Shown here: positions 58,833 through 64,000 of the stretch, in pieces | Layout of the letters: every line of letters begins with the position of its first letter | Position numbering within the stretch: the stretch's first letter is position 1 | Source of the DNA: Campylorhamphus procurvoides | Lineage: Eukaryota; Chordata; Aves; Passeriformes; Dendrocolaptidae | Assembly (NCBI GenBank): GCA_013396655.1 | Contig: WBMV01007609.1 | Coordinates: 338,459-402,458, forward strand | DNA length: 64,000 nt | Direction: 5' to 3' | Made by a program: the position numbers and the translations under genes | Notes under the pieces: generated by a model | What the model was told of the DNA's origin: nothing | Database searches by the model: none | The model's input: the letters and a program-made list of their open reading frames with translations, nothing else

Positions 58833-59095
58833 ATCATAGAATTGAATCACAGAATATCCTGAGCTGGAAGGGACCCACAAGGATGATCCAGTCCAGCTCC
58901 AGGCCCTGCACAGACAGCCCAACAATCCCACCCTGTCCCTCAGAGTGTTGTCCAAACCCTCCTGCAGCTCTGGCAGCCTTGGGGCTGTGCCCACTGCCCT
59001 GGGGAGCCTGGTCAGTGCCCACCACCCTCTGGGGGAAGAGCCTCTCTCTAATATCCAGCCAAACTCTCTCCTGACATATCTTCATGCCATTAATA
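58833..59095 (-). mobile_element. CR1 LINE 3' fragment, 'aatatcctgagctgg' tail subfamily
   Basis: Starts tcatagaattgaatcacag, then aatatcctgagctggaaggg, caggccctgcacagacagc, ccctcctgcagctctggc, ggggaagagcctctctctaa and tatccagccaaactctctcc. Well preserved, in inverted orientation to 11163 and 54255. Confidence 0.9.
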
Positions 59096-59410
59096 TCTTA
59101 GACCTATATATTAACTTGGATCTTCTGGTTTAAAGATGAGCCACAGCTTGGCTTAAAGCTCTTTCACTCTCCCAGACAGTGGCTGGGGATACTTTATCTG
59201 TGGAGAATCTGGAAAATGAAGACACTTGGGTATTTAGGAGCCAAAGTCCCATTTCAGTGGTGACATGAAAGCTCTAGCATGCCAAGGGCCAGGTTCCCAA
59301 AGGCATTGGGGGGTTTAGAGATGCAGAGGAGCTGGTCAGATGTGCAGCAGTCAGGGAAAAGGATGCTGTGATCTGAGAGCTGAGGGGTGTGAGCCAGTTC
59401 AAAGGAGTCC
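59096..59410. other. Unique spacer
   Basis: About 310 bases leading into the tandem array. Nothing recognised. Confidence 0.4.
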
Positions 59411-59536
59411 AAAGTGACTCAGAAAATGACTTTCACCCCGCCAAAGTGACTCAGAAAGTGACTTTCACTCCCTACAAAGTGACTCAGAAAGTGACTTCCA
59501 CCCCTACAGAGTGACTCAGAAAGTGACTTCCACCCC
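59411..59536. repeat. Minisatellite: four 32-33 bp units, each with an AP-1 consensus site
   Basis: Units beginning a(a/g)agtgactcagaaa start at 59411, 59443, 59476 and 59508. Each carries TGACTCA (59415, 59447, 59480, 59512), the exact AP-1/TRE heptamer, followed nine or so bases later by a second, inverted TGAC half. The spacing is 32, 33 and 32 bp, close to three DNA turns, so all sites face the same side of the helix. Regulatory use is inferred, since tandem duplication alone would produce the same pattern. Confidence 0.85.
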
Positions 59537-59699
59537 CAGAGCAGCAAAACCCACAGCACTGACTTCCCAAGCGTTTGCATCTCTACCCAGAGCTCAAGTA
59601 GATTCCAGAGGCTGAAGGTGTTTGAAACCTTCAAGTTCAGCCCATTTGGAAGACTCATATTACAGCAAGAAGGGCAAAACAACTGTAATGATCCCACTC

Positions 59700-59925
59700 T
59701 CCAAAGAGATCAGTTACGCTTACAGAGAAAGTAAAAATGGAATTGGGCATTATGAAAAATTCTCTGTGTAGCTGCAACTACAACCGAGATAATTCACTTA
59801 GGCTAAGTATATGACTGTAATTGAAAACTCCAAATAAGGTATGCATATGCATTGATCCAGATGATTTAAATCAAGCCATAAAACATCAACATTATCCAGC
59901 AAAAGCTACTGGAGAAATGGCAGCC
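59700..59925 (+). mobile_element. Ty3/gypsy-type pol relic: start of reverse transcriptase
   Basis: The motif CIDPDDLNQAIK at 59848-59883, followed by an H-Y-P triplet ending at 59898, is the signature of the first conserved RT block of Ty3/gypsy retrotransposons and is not found in LINE RTs (family knowledge). Upstream, about 59701-59745, a V-T-L-T-E-K-V-K-M-E-L stretch matches the segment normally preceding RT. Stops near 59812-59820 and a frame change break it. The catalytic Y-x-D-D region is absent because the sequence jumps into integrase after about 15 codons. Birds are reported to have essentially no intact Ty3/gypsy elements, so this is probably a very old fossil. Confidence 0.7.
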
Positions 59926-59939
59926 AAGCAGAATATGAG

Positions 59940-60245
59940 ATTCCAGGGAGACCATTGCACTGGCTGGGAGGAGGACTTAATTGATTTTGACAAAGAAACC
60001 TATTTGCTGTTTAATTGATTCCTACTCTAAATTCACAGCACTTTCAGCCCTAGCAGAGGGAAGCAGCAGAATAGTGATTACCCAGAGCAAATTACAGCTG
60101 GCCAGGTCCAGAATACTTCAGGTCCTGGTAAATTCTCTCTTTACCAAATTACTGCTGTGGGTTTTCAGGGAAACACTAAAGTGTGCTCCTATAAGCACAC
60201 AAATCACTCAGAGTTACAGGAGGATTGAAAGAGCTACTCAGGCCC
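59940..60245 (+). mobile_element. Ty3/gypsy-type pol relic: integrase core
   Basis: DLIDFDKETYLL at 59974-60009 fits the segment around the first catalytic Asp of the DDE integrase core. A frame change follows, then YSKF at 60023-60034, as expected just downstream. About 60 codons on, QSYRRIERATQ (60209-60241) matches the conserved region that carries the catalytic Glu (60227-60229). The second Asp, expected midway, is not visible (VLVNS stands there). It is joined to the RT piece with the rest of RT, RNase H and the zinc-binding domain deleted, so the copy cannot be functional. Confidence 0.65.
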
Positions 60246-60249
60246 CCAG

Positions 60250-60778
60250 AAGGACCTCAGGGAAGCAGGAAACATCCTCACTTAGTCCAAAAGTATCCAT
60301 GCTCTCCTGCAGTTCTTCTCGGTTAGTGGAAGCTGTGTTTGCCCGGAAGGAGAGGTCACAAATCGTGCCAGGGCTATAAAAGCCACTTGGGACCTTCTCA
60401 GCTTTGGCAGATGTGTGTGCCACACTTCTCCAGGAGCCACCACCACCAGCCTGACCTCCAGTCCATCCTCCCTGCTCCTGGAGAGCAGCTGCTGAGGAGT
60501 GGCCCCACATCTGGGCACAGCTGTGTAACCCCAAGTTATACCGGAGCCCCCAGGGCTGGTGCCCATTTCACATCTCTGAGGCCTCCCCAGGGACATCCCA
60601 GGCATCACTGAGCCTTTACCTTCACCTCAGAGACGGGGCGAGGAGGATTTTCTTCCCATCTTAAAACAGAGAAGCAACCTCTGTCACTCAGGTACACCCT
60701 CACACAGGTGTCCTTTCAGACCATGATGGTGTGGAGGTGCACAGCAACATCAGTGCAAATGGGAAAATGGCCTCAGAA
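60250..60778. other. Unique sequence with a TATA-like box
   Basis: Sits just downstream of the integrase relic and may hold further decayed element DNA that I cannot recognise. ctataaaag lies at 60374 with no obvious start site or exon behind it. Confidence 0.35.
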
Positions 60779-61092
60779 TTCTACAACTACCTGAAAGGAG
60801 ACTGTGGTGAGCAGGAGTCATCTCTTCTCCCAGGAAGCAATAAGACCAGGGGAAGTGGCCTCAAGCTGCACCAGGGGAGACTCAAGCTGGATATTAGGAA
60901 ATATTTCTTCCCTGAAAGAGTGGTTAAGCACTGGAACAGCCTGCCCAGGGCAGTGGTGGAGTCACCAGCCCTGAAAGATTCACAAAGTGAGTAGATCTCA
61001 CCATATGGTTTAGTGGGTGAGGTGGTGTTCAGTCAAAGGTTGGACTGGATAATCTTGGAGGCCTTTTCCAGCCTCAATGATGCTGTGATTGC
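60779..61092 (+). mobile_element. CR1 LINE 3' fragment, about 310 bp
   Basis: Sense orientation: ttctacaactacctgaaagg, ctcttctcccaggaagcaa, gcctcaagctgcaccagggg, aaatatttcttccctgaaag, gagtcaccagccctgaaag and tcaatgatgctgtgattgc. Nearly complete for the 3' third of the short consensus. Confidence 0.9.
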
Positions 61093-61548
61093 CAGGATTA
61101 CCAGGAATGCCCAGCCAGGCACTGACCCTGCTGCAGAGCTGCCAGCACAGCTCACTCAGCCGCTTTCAGGGGATGCTCCACTCATCCTCCTGACCCCCAG
61201 CACTGGCAGCACAAATGACAAACCCACAAGGCATCATCTCACTGCTCTTCAAGCCCCTGTTCCCCTGGTGCCTCCCTAATGGTGACTGATGGACTCACGA
61301 CACAGATTTTTCAGCTTGAAAAATCTATTGTCATTTCAGGAATCATCCTCCTCTGAGCCCAGCCATTTGTCACACCCTGCAAGGCACTGCACTTCCACAG
61401 GGAAGAAAAGGGCCATGGAAAGCTGCGATAGAAATACAGCAATTACAGCCTGAGCAGAGAGAATAAATCATTGGCTTTGCTTAAAATAATTACAGGAAGG
61501 ATGCTTGGATGTGTTAAGAGGCAAGTGGGACATAGAAAAATATCATCA
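61093..61548. other. Unique spacer between two sense CR1 copies
   Basis: About 455 bases. Nothing recognised. Confidence 0.4.
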
Positions 61549-61825
61549 TTACCTGACAGGGGGTTGTAGCCAGGTGGGAGTTGGTCTCTTCTCCCAGGTA
61601 ACAAGTGACAGGATAAGAGGAAACAGCCTCTAGTTGTACCAGGGGAGGTTTAGGTTGGATATGAGGAAAAATATTTCAGGGAAAAGGTTGTAAAGCATTG
61701 GAATCACCACCCCTGGAAGTGATCAAAAAATGTGTGGATGTGGCACTTGAGGACAAGGTGGTGGTGCTGGGTTGACTTTCTGAGCTTAAAGGTTTCTTCC
61801 AGCCTTAATGACCCTGTGATTACTA
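61549..61825 (+). mobile_element. CR1 LINE 3' fragment
   Basis: Contains ttacctgacagggggttgtag, ccaggtgggagttggtctc, ttgtaccaggggaggtttagg, caccacccctggaagtgatc and gtggatgtggcacttgagg, then cagccttaatgaccctgtg. It carries a block (gttgtagccaggtggg) that the copy at 60779 lacks, so the two are independent insertions. Confidence 0.9.
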
Positions 61826-63020
61826 CCAACACTTTAGGGCAGATCTTACTCTTTCAGGGGTTACACACTTCTGCACCCTCCGATGCTGGCAGTGACCTGG
61901 CCCAAAGGGGAGGGCCCTGGCTGAGTGGAAGGGGCAGCAGCACAGGAAGATCCAGACAGCTGGGTTCATTCTGAGGCCACCCCTGCAGATGCTGCAGAGG
62001 CAGAAATGACACAGAGCACAAGCTTGTGGGGAATAAAAAATATGGTTTTATTACAAGCAAATAGTTCATTACTCGGGAATTATTTTCTTTTATTTTCCAA
62101 CTTCCCTTGGAGTTGTAATGTACCAGATCCTGTCTGGAACTGGTGCTGGGGACAACTTGCATTCGGGAATAGGGAATTATGAAAATAGATAGAGATATGG
62201 TTGGAAGGGGCCCCCGCCACATGGCGAGCTCTTTGTGTGCAGAGGAAAGTGGTCATTTTGACCTGGAGATCGCGGCTCCCTGCACAGGGGGGCATGCCAA
62301 ACCCAATCAGGAGAAGAGGCCCACTCCTCTCATTATACTAACAAGGCAGGACTCTGGGGACACATAAAAAGCATGATTTTTGGGGTGGGGGTGTGCTTTT
62401 TCAACCTCTGTGGCCAGGGCACCCAGCACATGCTGAAATAAAATTTTTCTTTTTCTGCTAACCTTCTTTATCTCACAGATATTTGTATGCTAAATAAATT
62501 GAATAAAGGAGATTTTTCCCACAACCTGAAGATCTGACCCCAAACCTCGCCCAGAGGGGCTTTTCCAGAAGGCAGAAAAATTTTCTGTAACCCCTGGGAA
62601 ACACTGAACCTCCTCCAGCTCCACCAGTTCCAGAAAGGTGGATGACAAAAGACAACTCCCCAGACTGACCTTTCACAAGCTCTCCCCTAATTAAAAGCAG
62701 GAGGCTGAGAGCTGGTTCCTCCTCAGTACAGTGGCCCCAGGGGCTGCATTAGGTGACATGGCTTTGGGGCACCCTTGCAGGAAGCTGTTTAGACTCCTGG
62801 AGGCTCCCCTTGAGTTTCCACCCCCACAGATGCCCCACTGTGTGGGCACCCAGCCAGAAGTGGAACCTCTGATCTGATCCCAGAGAGAAACAGCCTAAAA
62901 ATTTCTTTCCTGCTTCCACCACAGCAACTTCTCAAATCAGCCAGTCTCCAATCAAAAGAGAAGGAGCAAAGAGAAGCAGGGCTTTCACCCAGGTGCATTT
63001 CCTGCTGCATTCTTCACAGG
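61826..63020. other. Unique sequence; possible conserved block
   Basis: The stretch 62100-62300 combines an AT-rich left side with CpG-containing ggcgagctctttgtgtgc and ggagatcgcggctccctgc. It looks unlike its surroundings, and I list it as a weak conserved-element candidate. The rest is unremarkable. Confidence 0.3.
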
Positions 63021-63098
63021 TTTCAGGGACACCTCCCACTAGCCCAGGTTGCTCAAATCCCCATCCAGCCTGGCCTTGGACACTTCCAGGGATGGAAG
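63021..63098 (-). mobile_element. Short CR1 LINE fragment
   Basis: Contains ttcagggacacctcccacta, gcccaggttgctcaaatccc and ggccttggacacttccagg. The 3' end proper is missing. Confidence 0.75.
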
Positions 63099-64000
63099 TC
63101 ACTGTCAGAGTTTCCCAACGAAAGGAGTTCTGAGGGATCACCAGATACATTATGGGAAAGGCTGGAGCTCTTCACATCCCTGTGGTGCTGGGGCAGTGTG
63201 GGATATTTACAGGGATCCTAAAAGATGCTATTCCCAAGGAAGAGGAGCCCCCAGGGAGGTGCTGATAGGTCCTTCTGTTAAGTTTCCCTTATCTAGGGGG
63301 CTCCAGCACCCCCGGGGGGAGGGGGGACACATGCCCAGCCAATAAATACCCATGGCATCCCTGCCTGTTGTCTTTCCCTCCAGCTATAAGGAGGTCTCCA
63401 TTCCCAGCTCCTTAACAAGTGCCAGCTCCTCCCAGTCATTTATCTGCCAGCACATTCCTGGAGCTGAAGCCCTAAATTAAGGTGAGGAATAATGAAACCA
63501 GGGCCACTCAGCACACCTCCTGAAATCCCCCAGGAACTGCAGCAAAGCCAGCAGTCATTCCCAAAAACAGGGCTTTCGTTTCCCTGCTCAGGTATCTCCT
63601 CCCTCCCCAAAACATCCCAAGAAAGGGAGGTCAAGGAGAACAAGGGCAAGAAGCACCTTTGTGGTTTCTCTCTAAACTGAGGTGGTAGCAGAAGTTCCTG
63701 TACTCTGTGTGTGTCTCTGATAAAGCAGACAAGCCAGACTCCCCTGGACCTGCCACACACCTTTTCCCAGAATAAACCCACAGGCCATGACAGAACAAAG
63801 GGGGATCTCTCCGTTTTTCCTGAGCAGGAAACAATGCTAGTCACACTAGGCAACTGATTCCTGAGCATCCACCTAGATCCTGAAAAGACAAGAAAGATTT
63901 TTATGTTAAGTCAGGATGGGATTATGATATGAAAGTGGCAAATAGGTCTGAGAATATTTTTTTTTAAAATGCATGTTCACATATCTTTTCAGCAGCAATG
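63099..64000. other. Unique non-coding sequence
   Basis: A G-rich run at 63312-63328 (ccccggggggaggggggac) is the only local oddity. No exon or transposon is recognised up to the window end. Confidence 0.4.

Noticed and set aside
1..64000. Bacterial-style operons, CRISPR arrays, defence systems, tRNA or rRNA genes
   Set aside because: The window is vertebrate non-coding DNA dominated by CR1. No regularly spaced direct repeats with unique spacers, cloverleaf structures or gene clusters are present.

Overview
The window reads as bird nuclear DNA, most likely from a songbird. More than 35 short, mostly 3'-anchored CR1 (chicken repeat 1) LINE fragments lie in both orientations. They include a subfamily whose tail reads 'gaatcacagaatatcctgagctggaaggg' (split here: gaatcacagaatatcc + tgagctggaaggg), which I associate from memory with passerine genomes. 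There are no operons, ribosome-binding sites, tRNA or rRNA genes, CRISPR arrays or insertion sequences. Most open reading frames are chance frames or translations of CR1.

Layout. 1-3.3 kb: unique DNA, an ancient CR1 reverse-transcriptase relic (1.43-2.25 kb) and a small CpG-rich block (3.04-3.30 kb) ending in a textbook splice donor. 3.3-29 kb: non-coding DNA with scattered CR1 fragments, a GGAT microsatellite (13.8 kb), a perfect homeodomain/POU-type palindrome (16.69 kb) and a MIR-like SINE (18.0 kb). 29-50 kb: a 54-bp minisatellite (29.03 kb), more CR1 including two ancient copies (32.8 and 43.9 kb), and several AT-rich, repeat-free blocks that look like candidate conserved non-coding elements. 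50-64 kb: a solo LTR with terminal inverted repeats and a 5-bp target-site duplication (50.18-50.44 kb), the only convincing candidate coding exon (minus strand, 52.99-53.46 kb), a second MIR-like relic (55.35 kb), a four-unit tandem array with one AP-1-type TGACTCA per unit (59.41 kb), and a degraded Ty3/gypsy-type pol relic in which a reverse-transcriptase start is joined to an integrase core (59.70-60.24 kb).

No complete gene can be assigned and no new multi-gene system is visible. If the window lies in or between genes, it is intronic or intergenic. The items most worth a second look are the gypsy relic, the unidentified minus-strand exon, the solo LTR, the CpG block with its donor, the AP-1 array and the palindrome. 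CR1 boundaries are read by eye against remembered family patterns and may be off by tens of bases. Subfamily names are deliberately avoided where I cannot verify them.
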